DNA of 7,773 nt from Eubacteriales Family XIII. Incertae Sedis bacterium (GTDB taxonomy: Bacteria; Bacillota; Clostridia; Peptostreptococcales; Anaerovoracaceae), in assembly GCA_031283865.1 (NCBI GenBank), contig JAITAX010000049.1:1-7773 (forward strand). Direction: 5' to 3'. Position 1 is the first letter of the stretch. Each line of letters starts with the position of its first letter. The notes beneath the pieces are model-generated. The model did no database searches and was not told where the DNA came from. It was given only the letters and a program-made list of their open reading frames with translations. A program made the translations under genes and the position numbers. Positions 1 to 5,353 of this stretch are shown here, piece after piece.

Positions 1-350
1 TCATATATGCCGAGAGCGTCGTAAAGCCCGTCCAAAATGAAATAACCGATGTTCTTTGGGTCTGAGAACGCATCCGAGCCGTTGCGCCTGTCGCAGCGGA
101 AAGCGACGATGTCCTTCGGGGGATCGGGGCCGGCAAGATCGGACAGCGTTTCAATCAGGGGCGAGCCGTCTTTGAACGATTGCCTCAGCCTTTTCAGGTA
201 GTCGGGTTTCCCGTCGTCAAAGCGGGAGAGCGGCCCGATGTTCCTTATCAATCTGCTTTTGCGCTTTGTCACGCCGTTGTCCGCAAACGAATACGCTTCA
301 TGGACTTGCAGGTAATCGATGCCGTGGTTTTTTGTGCAGGCGATATACAT
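1..350 (-). CDS. IS1634-like DDE transposase, N-terminal part (runs off left edge)
   Basis: This frame reads leftward from ATG at 350 and stays open for 116 codons to the window edge, so only the N-terminus is present. It begins MYIACTKNHGIDYLQVHEAY and later has PLSRFDDGKPDYLKRLRQSF and PKNIGYFILDGLYDALGIY. The layout of a short beta-rich start, a 'K..R.I.N.GPL' stretch and then a 'GYF.LD.LY..LGI' helix is what I recognise from IS1634-family (IS4-related) transposases. The catalytic DDE core would lie further left and is not visible, so whether the element is intact is unknown. The start is supported by AAGGAGGG at 355-362 and a near-consensus promoter just upstream. The protein would bind the element's inverted repeats and catalyse cut-and-paste transposition. 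Family assignment is from memory of motifs; other IS4-superfamily branches are possible. Confidence 0.8.
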   Translation of the reverse strand, partial: MYIACTKNHGIDYLQVHEAYSFADNGVTKRKSRLIRNIGPLSRFDDGKPDYLKRLRQSFKDGSPLIETLSDLAGPDPPKDIVAFRCDRRNGSDAFSDPKNIGYFILDGLYDALGIY

Positions 351-354
351 CGTT

Positions 355-362
355 CCCTCCTT
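355..362 (-). promoter_or_regulatory. Ribosome binding site of the transposase
   Basis: AAGGAGGG on the minus strand lies 4 bases upstream of the ATG at 350, close but strong. It fixes that ATG as the start. Confidence 0.7.
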
Positions 363-389
363 TTTATACGCTTGATACGCTTTGAATAC

Positions 390-418
390 ATTATACCATG
401 CTTTGGCGCCGATTGCAA
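390..418 (-). promoter_or_regulatory. Promoter of the transposase gene
   Basis: Read on the minus strand, TTGCAA (413-418) and TATAAT (390-395) are separated by exactly 17 bases. The -10 box is a perfect consensus and the -35 box matches 4 of 6. Transcription would start near 383 and leave a leader of about 33 bases before the transposase ATG at 350. The -35 box sits only 5 bases beyond the hairpin at 424-455. Confidence 0.7.
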
Positions 419-420
419 CA

Positions 421-455
421 GAAAAATCCGCAGAATTTGAATCTCCTGCGGATTT
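421..455 (-). terminator. Hairpin with short T run, possible leftward terminator ahead of the transposase promoter
   Basis: AAATCCGCAG (424-433) and CTGCGGATTT (446-455) form a perfect 10-bp stem around a 12-base loop. On the minus strand the stem runs into TTTTTC, which makes it terminator-like for leftward transcription; on the plus strand no T run follows. It lies between two leftward promoters. It could protect the transposase from read-through initiated outside the element, a common insertion sequence arrangement, or end a short transcript from the upstream promoter. The T run is partly within the stem, so efficiency is uncertain. Confidence 0.5.
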
Positions 456-552
456 CAAAAGAACTGTTCTTCGTTATTCATCTGTCAAACTCGGGATGAC
501 GCGCCCCTTTATCTGTTTGATCGAATACACGGCTATAGTTTCATCTCCTGCG
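424..552 (-). ncRNA. Candidate short transcript between leftward promoter and hairpin
   Basis: The segment is bounded by a near-consensus promoter start (about 552) and a 10-bp hairpin running into a T run (424-455 plus the bases to 421). It has no credible protein frame. The predicted RNA is about 130 bases. It does not resemble any RNA family I recognise. It may be a regulatory RNA or leader of the insertion sequence; this is inferred only from promoter and hairpin placement. Confidence 0.25.
459..471. repeat. Small perfect palindrome
   Basis: AAGAAC-T-GTTCTT is a 6+6 dyad with a single central base. It lies just right of the terminator-like hairpin. It could be a small operator or part of the element's terminal region, but nothing else supports a function. 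Confidence 0.3.
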
Positions 553-558
553 TGTATT
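524..558. repeat. 8-bp inverted repeat around the start of the leftward transcript
   Basis: AATACACG (524-531) and CGTGTATT (551-558) are perfect inverted repeats 19 bases apart. The right arm abuts the leftward TATAAT box at 559-564, so most of the repeat lies at the predicted transcript start. It could be an operator or an insertion sequence end; the sequence does not decide. Confidence 0.3.
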
Positions 559-587
559 ATTATACTATGCGGGCCGTGCAACGGCAA
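559..587 (-). promoter_or_regulatory. Second leftward promoter, upstream of the hairpin
   Basis: On the minus strand, TTGCCG (582-587) and a perfect TATAAT (559-564) are 17 bases apart. Transcription would begin near 552 and meet the hairpin at 424-455 after about 100 bases. The only reading frames inside that span are very short: ATG AAA CTA TAG after AGGAG, and an 18-codon GTG frame without a well-placed ribosome binding site. The promoter therefore appears to drive either a short non-coding transcript or an attenuated leader of the transposase. Confidence 0.5.
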
Positions 588-614
588 TATGCAAATCCGC
601 CGTGTCGCGATTGC

Positions 615-636
615 CCGGAGCCTCACCGGAGCCCCA
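615..636. repeat. Tandem 11-bp direct repeat
   Basis: CCGGAGCCTCA (615-625) is followed at once by CCGGAGCCCCA (626-636), matching at 10 of 11 positions. The 11-bp period is about one helical turn, so two copies would face the same side of DNA. It sits between the divergent leftward and rightward promoters, ending 27 bases before the rightward -35 region. It could be a regulator site or a chance duplication. Confidence 0.5.
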
Positions 637-663
637 AATCGAAATTGTAACATTTATGTATTA

Positions 664-691
664 TTCGAACAGCCCCTGTTTGTGTTATACT
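664..691 (+). promoter_or_regulatory. Probable promoter of the MATE gene (extended -10)
   Basis: TGT followed by TATACT (683-691) is an extended -10 element matching 5 of 6 bases of TATAAT. The best -35 candidate, TTCGAA at 664-669, is poor, which is usual for extended -10 promoters. Transcription would start near 698, about 245 bases upstream of the TTG start codon. No better rightward promoter was found between 700 and 943. Confidence 0.5.
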
Positions 692-697
692 GATAGA

Positions 698-943
698 TAA
701 AGCATCCTGCGATCCACGCCTGCCGGCGGAGGTTTGCGCAGACTGTCGGCGCCAAGCAAGGCCCGCTGCTTCGTGAAAGCGGGAACTCGGCGCGCATTCA
801 AACCAAAACAACACAATTCAACAGCATCGCTTCCGCAAATGCGCCGTTCAAATCGGCTTGTTCTGTTTGAGGCGGGACGCGCGCTTTTATCGGTCTCGAC
901 GTTTGGCGGGGATCGATGATTTTTCCGGGGGGAGGGAGATTTT
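698..943 (+). other. Long 5' leader of the MATE gene with three nested stems
   Basis: This stretch has no convincing gene. Three stems nest within one another: GGTTTG (731-736) with CAAACC (799-804), GCGCC (749-753) with GGCGC (789-793), and CCCGCT (762-767) with AGCGGG (778-783), the last closing a 10-base loop. After 804 comes an A/C-rich, apparently unstructured linker, then GC-rich sequence up to the ribosome binding site. MATE genes are known to be controlled by riboswitches in some Firmicutes, for example guanidine-IV, but I do not recognise that or any other riboswitch consensus here. I found no hairpin plus T-run before the start codon, so any control would more likely act on translation. 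The stems are short and the region GC-rich, so chance pairing is possible. Confidence 0.35.
931..938 (+). promoter_or_regulatory. Ribosome binding site that decides the TTG start of the MATE gene
   Basis: GGAGGGAG lies 5 bases before TTG at 944-946. No ATG or GTG in frame sits nearby. The first in-frame ATG is codon 35, inside the first membrane helix, and would remove conserved sequence. The strong site supports the TTG. Confidence 0.8.
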
Positions 944-2368
944 TTGACAGAGACAAGGGATAACGCACAAAGAGCGGACAACGCGGCGACGCGGCTCGGG
1001 GTCGAGCCTGTGGGCAAGCTGCTCTTGCAATTTTCGCTGCCGGCCATGACGGGCATGATCGTCAACGCGCTGTACAACATCGTGGACCGCATCTTCGTCG
1101 GGCGCGCCGTGGGGGAGGCGGCCTTGGGCGGGCTGGCGCTTGTCATGCCGGTCATGACGATTGTGATGGCTTTTTCCGTGCTTTTCGGCATCGGCTCGGC
1201 GAATCTGATTTCCATGCGGCTCGGGCAGGAGCGGCGGGAGGACGCGGAGAACGCGCTCAACCACTGCTTCTGGCTCCTGATTTTGAGCGGCGCGCTGCTG
1301 ACGGTGCTCGGCGTCCTGTTCATCGAACCCATACTCTCCGTGCTGGGCGCGCAGGACGGCAGTGAATCGATCGACTACGCGCGGCGCTTCCTGCGCATCA
1401 TCCTCTTCGGCTCCGTGTTCTTCCTGATGGGGCTCGGATTTTCGCACTGCACGCGCGCGCAGGGCTTTCCGACCGTGTCCATGCTGAGCTTCGTACTGGG
1501 CGCCGTCGTGAACGTCGTGCTCGTGCCGATCTTTTTGTTCGTATTCGGCTGGAACGTGGAGGGCGCGGCCCTCGGCACCGTGATCGCGCAGGCCGCGACC
1601 GTGGCGTTCATCCTGGCTTTCGGCTTCAGCCGCAAGGCCGTGCTGCGGCTGCGGCCTTTCTCGATCAAACCCTCGCTGAAAGCGGTCGGGCAGATCATCT
1701 CTTTCGGTTCGGCGCAGTTTCTGCTGCAATTCGCGATGTCTTTCGTCATGCTCATATACAACATATTCATGAGCATGTACGGCGTCAACGAACTCGGCTC
1801 CGCGAACGGCGGCTACGTGGCGCTCTCCGGCATGAACATCGTAAATTCCATCAACATGCTGATCATCATGCCCATATTCGGCATCAATCAAGGGGCGCAG
1901 CCCCTGCTGGGCTTCAACTACGGGGCGAAGAAATTCGGGCGCGTACTCGGGACCTACGTGCGCGCGGTCATCGCGGCCTCGGTCATCGGCTGCATCGGCT
2001 TTGCCTTGCTGCACATATTCCCGGAACAGATCGTCCGCCTCTTCGCGCCGAACGGCAGCCGCGAGCTTCTGGCCTTTACGCCGGCCGCCATGCGCATCGC
2101 GACGCTGACGCTGCCGATTGTGGGCTTTCAGGTCGTTTCCGCGAATATGTTCGTCGTGACGGGGCGGCCCAAGACCTCCGTGATCCTGTCGATGATGCGG
2201 CAATTCATCCTGCTCGTACCCTGCATATTCATTTTCGGCAAGCTGTGGGGGCTCAACGGCGTGATCGCGGCGGCGCCGGCCGCCGATGCGACAGCCGTGA
2301 TTCTGACGACAATCATGATCGTGATCGAACTCAGGAAGCTGCGCGCGCAGGAGAGATCGGTGAATTGA
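944..2368 (+). CDS. MATE-family multidrug efflux transporter (MepA-like)
   Basis: The product is a 474-residue membrane protein of the multidrug and toxin extrusion family, which expels cationic drugs and toxins in exchange for Na+ or H+. It is the usual family length, with about twelve hydrophobic helices in two lobes. The N-lobe carries LPAMTGMIVNALYNIVDRIF (residues 32-51) and the C-lobe the hallmark GINQGAQPLLGFNYGAKK (313-330). The closest recognisable group is the MepA/NorM-like one of Firmicutes. Two conserved positions differ: the motif after helix 5, usually 'LDP', reads LVP (193-195), and 'RA(Q/E)GNP' reads RAQGFP (171-176). The start is TTG with a strong ribosome binding site; a long leader precedes it. 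The gene stands alone, converging on gltX with 6 bases between stop codons. The substrate cannot be deduced from sequence. Confidence 0.92.
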   Translation: MTETRDNAQRADNAATRLGVEPVGKLLLQFSLPAMTGMIVNALYNIVDRIFVGRAVGEAALGGLALVMPVMTIVMAFSVLFGIGSANLISMRLGQERREDAENALNHCFWLLILSGALLTVLGVLFIEPILSVLGAQDGSESIDYARRFLRIILFGSVFFLMGLGFSHCTRAQGFPTVSMLSFVLGAVVNVVLVPIFLFVFGWNVEGAALGTVIAQAATVAFILAFGFSRKAVLRLRPFSIKPSLKAVGQIISFGSAQFLLQFAMSFVMLIYNIFMSMYGVNELGSANGGYVALSGMNIVNSINMLIIMPIFGINQGAQPLLGFNYGAKKFGRVLGTYVRAVIAASVIGCIGFALLHIFPEQIVRLFAPNGSRELLAFTPAAMRIATLTLPIVGFQVVSANMFVVTGRPKTSVILSMMRQFILLVPCIFIFGKLWGLNGVIAAAPAADATAVILTTIMIVIELRKLRAQERSVN

Positions 2369-2420
2369 CACCGGCTATTCCGCCGAGATTTCGCCGCCCG
2401 CCGCTCCCATCGAGGCGGCG
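2358..2420. other. Convergent MATE/gltX junction with weak inverted repeats
   Basis: The stop codons face each other across 6 bases (2369-2374). CGGTG (2358-2362) and CACCG (2369-2373) form a 5-bp dyad over the MATE stop codon. CGCCGC (2399-2404) and GCGGCG (2415-2420), inside the gltX tail, form a GC-rich stem with a 10-base loop. Neither is followed by a T run on either strand, so neither is a convincing intrinsic terminator. Confidence 0.35.
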
Positions 2421-4042
2421 ATTCTGGACCGCGTGCGCGCCTCGCCGAGGATCTGCTGGATCTCCCACAGATCCGGCGAGTTTTTTCTGCCCGTGAGCGC
2501 GATGCGGATCACGGTGCTCACATCGCCCACATGCCCCTTGTAGAGCGCGGGGTTCTTCTTGAAATCCTTGGGCTTCGCGGCGTAGCCGTTCGCCTCGGCC
2601 AGCGCGCGAATGCGCTCGAACCAAGCCGTGCGATCATCGCCGTGATCGTAGTCCTTGAGATAGCCGCCGAGCAGCCTCGGCACGTCCGCGCGCGGCACGT
2701 TTTCCGGCCATGCGTCCTCTGCGCGAAACAGTTCGTCGTAAAAATAGCTTATGAACGCGAGTATCTGCGAACCGTAGGCCAAATCCTTGCGCGGGTTCGC
2801 GTCATGCCGCCCGATGTCGAGCACGCGTTCCAAATATCGCATATCGCCTTTTAGCAATGCGGCTTCCGGTCGGCCCGTCTGCGCGGCCCAGTCCGTTAGG
2901 AATGCGGCGAGCTCGCCGGCGGGTATGCCGAGCAGCACGTCCTTGCTGACGTCGTTCAGCTTGGCCGCGTCGAACAGTATGCCGGAGCGGCTCATCTTGT
3001 CGGTCGTGAACGCGAAGTCTTCCGCATCGGCCTCTCTGTGCTCCGCGCGCCATTCCTCGAAGTCGGAATTGAGGATGGTCAGCAGGTATTCCCGGACGGC
3101 GAACGGATGATAGCCCTCGGCGCGATAGTACGCGAGGGAGGACTCGGGATCCTTGCGCTTGGAGAGCTTGCGCTTCGTTTCCCCCTCCGCTTTCATCAGC
3201 ACCGCCGTGTGACAGTAGACCGGCGGCGCGAGACCGAGCGCCTCAAACAGCGCGATGTGGATGGGCAGCGAGGACAGCCATTCCTCGCCGCGGATCACAT
3301 GGGTCGTGCGCATCAGGTGGTCGTCCGTGACGTGGGCGAAGTGGTAGGTCGGCATACCGTCCGTCTTCAGCAAAACGACGTCCATGGCGTTGACGGGCAG
3401 GGTCAGCGTGCCGCGTATGCCGTCCTCGATCGTAAAGAAAGACGCGGCGTCGTCCCGCGCCCGCAGGCGGATCACATAGGGTTCGCAGGCAAGAACGCGC
3501 TCGCGCACCGCATCAAGGGACAGCGCCCTGTGCGCGGCCCAAACCCCGTACAGGCCCGGCGTCAGCTTGGCCGCTTCCTGCTCGGCGCGCAGGGCGTCGA
3601 GTTCCGCGTCCGTGAGAAAGCAGGGATAGGCGCGCCCTTGCGCAACGAGCCGCTTTGCGAAGCAGTGATAGATATTCCTGCGAAGACTTTGGCGATACGG
3701 GCCGTAGGCGCCGCGCTCGCCCGAGGCCGTCACGCCCTCGTCGAAGCGTATGCCGTAGCAATCCAGCGCGGAGAGGATTGCCTCCGCCGCGCCCGGGGCC
3801 TCGCGCTTGCTGTCGGTATCCTCGATGCGCAGGAAGAAGACGCCGCCGCTCAGGTGCGCCGACCGTTCGTTCGCGAAAGCGACGTAGAGATTGCCGAGAT
3901 GCACGAAACCCGTGGGGCTCGGCCCGAGCCGCGTGACGCGCGCGCCCTGCGGCAGATCCCGCGCGGGATAGCGCGCCTCGTACATCTCCGGCGTTTCGCT
4001 TATCTCCGGGAACAGCAGTTCCGCCAATTTTTCGTAATCCAA
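2375..4042 (-). CDS. gltX: Glutamyl-tRNA synthetase (glutamate--tRNA ligase), extended form
   Basis: This class I aminoacyl-tRNA synthetase attaches glutamate to tRNA-Glu with ATP in the cytoplasm. With the preferred start it has 555 residues, longer than the usual 470-490; the excess is mostly an N-terminal lead-in (LAELLFPEISETPEMYEARY) that I associate with a clostridial variant. The HIGH-type motif is HLGN at residues 48-51 after GPSPTGFV. IEDTD follows at 73-77, GEEW at 252-255, and the KMSKS-type motif is KLSKR at 292-296. I prefer TTG at 4042 over the longer frame from TTG at 4075: GCGGAGGG (4050-4057) sits 7 bases before it, the protein then begins MDYEKLAELLFP as relatives do, and the 4075 codon has no ribosome binding site and overlaps the ahcY stop. 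It is the last gene of the leftward operon. Whether it also charges tRNA-Gln (non-discriminating) cannot be read here. Confidence 0.93.
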   Translation of the reverse strand: MDYEKLAELLFPEISETPEMYEARYPARDLPQGARVTRLGPSPTGFVHLGNLYVAFANERSAHLSGGVFFLRIEDTDSKREAPGAAEAILSALDCYGIRFDEGVTASGERGAYGPYRQSLRRNIYHCFAKRLVAQGRAYPCFLTDAELDALRAEQEAAKLTPGLYGVWAAHRALSLDAVRERVLACEPYVIRLRARDDAASFFTIEDGIRGTLTLPVNAMDVVLLKTDGMPTYHFAHVTDDHLMRTTHVIRGEEWLSSLPIHIALFEALGLAPPVYCHTAVLMKAEGETKRKLSKRKDPESSLAYYRAEGYHPFAVREYLLTILNSDFEEWRAEHREADAEDFAFTTDKMSRSGILFDAAKLNDVSKDVLLGIPAGELAAFLTDWAAQTGRPEAALLKGDMRYLERVLDIGRHDANPRKDLAYGSQILAFISYFYDELFRAEDAWPENVPRADVPRLLGGYLKDYDHGDDRTAWFERIRALAEANGYAAKPKDFKKNPALYKGHVGDVSTVIRIALTGRKNSPDLWEIQQILGEARTRSRIAASMGAAGGEISAE

Positions 4043-4049
4043 ACGCAGA

Positions 4050-4057
4050 CCCTCCGC
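4050..4057 (-). promoter_or_regulatory. Ribosome binding site that decides the gltX start
   Basis: GCGGAGGG on the minus strand ends 7 bases before TTG at 4042, an ideal distance. The upstream TTG at 4075 has only CTGGGCCG before it, which is not a ribosome binding site. Confidence 0.7.
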
Positions 4058-4071
4058 TCGCTCTTCACAGC

Positions 4072-5322
4072 TCAAACGGCCCAGCTGTTCAAATACAACT
4101 CCTGCTTCTGCGTAAGCGCGTCGATTTGCACGCCCCAGGCCGCGAGCTTGCGGCGCGCCACAAGCCCGTCGATCTCGGCGGAAACGTCGATCACGCCTTT
4201 GCCGAGCTTCCCGTGATTTTGCAGGATGTAGAGCGCCGAGAGGAACTGCACGGCGAAGCTCATATCCATGATCTCGGCCGGATGACCGTTGGAGGCCGCG
4301 ATGTTCACGAGGCGCCCCTCGGCGATGACGTGTATGCGCCGACCGTTCGGCAGGCGGTAACCCATGATGTTCTGTCTGGACTCCGTCTTTTCCCCGGTGA
4401 TTTTCTCCAGCCCGGCCATGTCAATCTCGACGTTGAAATGCCCCGCGTTGCAGAGGATCGCGCCGTCTTTCATCGCGAGCATATGCTCCGTCGTGACGGT
4501 GTCGATGCAGCCCGTGGCCGTCACGAAGATGTCACCGAGGGGCGCGGCCTCAGCCATGGGCATCACGGAAAATCCGTCCATCCGCGCCTCGATGGCCTTG
4601 ACGGGGTCGATCTCCGTCACGACGACGGAGGCCCCGAGCGCGGCGGCGCGCATGGCGATGCCGCGCGAACACCAGCCGTAGCCCGCCACGACCACGGTCT
4701 TGGAGGCCACGATCAGGTTCGTATTGTGCATGATGCTGTCCCAGACGGACTGCCCCGTTCCGTAGCGATTGTCGAACAGGTGCTTGCAGTCGGCGTCGTT
4801 GACGGCCACCATCGGGAATTTCAGCACGCCCTCGCGCTCCATGGCTTTCAGCCTTATGATGCCGGTCGTCGTTTCCTCGCAGCCGCCCCACGCCTCTTCG
4901 GCCAAGTCCGGCCGTTTGCCGTGGAGCATACCGACGAGATCGCCGCCGTCGTCTATGATGATGTTCGGTTTGTGCGCGAGCGTCATCTCGATATGCCTGT
5001 CGTACTCTTCGAGCGTGGCATTGTGATAGGCGTAGACTTTCATGCCCGTCGCCGCGAGCGCTGCGGCGACGTCGTCCTGCGTGGACAGGACGTTGCTGCC
5101 CGTGACGGACATATCCGCGCCGGCCGCCGTCAGGACCTCGCACAGATAGGCCGTCTTCGCCTCCAGATGCACCGACAGCGATATCTTCACGCCCGCAAAG
5201 GGCCTTGCGGCGCTGTACTCCGCTTCGAGGCCGCGCAGCAGCGGCATGTTGTTCTTGACCCATTCAATCTTCCGCCGGCCCGAGGGCGCAAGGGCGATAT
5301 CCCGTATTTCATTCGTTTTCAT
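4072..5322 (-). CDS. ahcY: Adenosylhomocysteinase (S-adenosylhomocysteine hydrolase), short form
   Basis: The enzyme reversibly splits S-adenosylhomocysteine into adenosine and homocysteine using bound NAD, relieving product inhibition of methyltransferases. Motifs appear in family order: HLEAKTA (52-58), STQDD (80-84), EETTTGIIRL (149-158), NDADCKHLFDNRYGTGQS (175-192), the Rossmann turn VVVAGYGWCSRG (210-221), NAGHFNVEID (292-301) and NGHPAEIMDMSFA (345-357). At 416 residues it is the short archaeal/Thermotoga-like type: it ends NSWAV and lacks the C-terminal 'KPDHYRY' tail of longer enzymes. In the NAD loop the usual GYG..GKG/GRG third glycine is serine (S219). ATG at 5322 has GAAAGGA at 5329-5335. 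It lies 31 bases after glmS, which leaves no room for an S-adenosylhomocysteine riboswitch. Some related archaeal enzymes prefer S-inosylhomocysteine; sequence reading alone cannot exclude this. Confidence 0.94.
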   Translation of the reverse strand: MKTNEIRDIALAPSGRRKIEWVKNNMPLLRGLEAEYSAARPFAGVKISLSVHLEAKTAYLCEVLTAAGADMSVTGSNVLSTQDDVAAALAATGMKVYAYHNATLEEYDRHIEMTLAHKPNIIIDDGGDLVGMLHGKRPDLAEEAWGGCEETTTGIIRLKAMEREGVLKFPMVAVNDADCKHLFDNRYGTGQSVWDSIMHNTNLIVASKTVVVAGYGWCSRGIAMRAAALGASVVVTEIDPVKAIEARMDGFSVMPMAEAAPLGDIFVTATGCIDTVTTEHMLAMKDGAILCNAGHFNVEIDMAGLEKITGEKTESRQNIMGYRLPNGRRIHVIAEGRLVNIAASNGHPAEIMDMSFAVQFLSALYILQNHGKLGKGVIDVSAEIDGLVARRKLAAWGVQIDALTQKQELYLNSWAV

Positions 5323-5353
5323 ATATATTCCTTTCGTGTGATTCTATGTAATG

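Noticed and set aside
475..534. 18-codon minus-strand frame from GTG (MYSIKQIKGRVIPSLTDE) and a 3-codon ATG frame just upstream
   Set aside because: The nearest AGGAG is 14 bases from the GTG, and the ATG frame after it stops after three codons. The 18-residue peptide resembles nothing I know.
180..693. Plus-strand frames of 86 and 103 codons overlapping the transposase start and promoter region
   Set aside because: They lack ribosome binding sites and run through a transposase gene and two promoters on the other strand.
698..810. SRP RNA, 6S RNA, tRNA, T-box or a named riboswitch in the structured leader
   Set aside because: None of the signature sequences (SRP GGAAG-type tip, T-box GGTGG-type box, tRNA arms, TPP or c-di-GMP cores) is visible.
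734..919. 61-codon plus-strand frame in the MATE leader starting at TTG 734
   Set aside because: GGAGG is only one base from the TTG, far too close for initiation; the product is Arg-rich and matches nothing. A leader peptide is possible but unsupported.
887..2371. 494-codon minus-strand open frame lying opposite the MATE gene
   Set aside because: The product is dominated by Arg, His, Asp and Glu, with no domain or hydrophobic pattern. It mirrors the third-position GC bias of the real gene on the plus strand.
3038..4216. 392-codon plus-strand open frame opposite gltX
   Set aside because: No family resemblance; it overlaps a gene with unmistakable synthetase motifs.
5323..5353. Possible S-adenosylhomocysteine riboswitch before ahcY
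   Set aside because: Only 31 bases separate glmS and ahcY, too few for any known riboswitch of that class.
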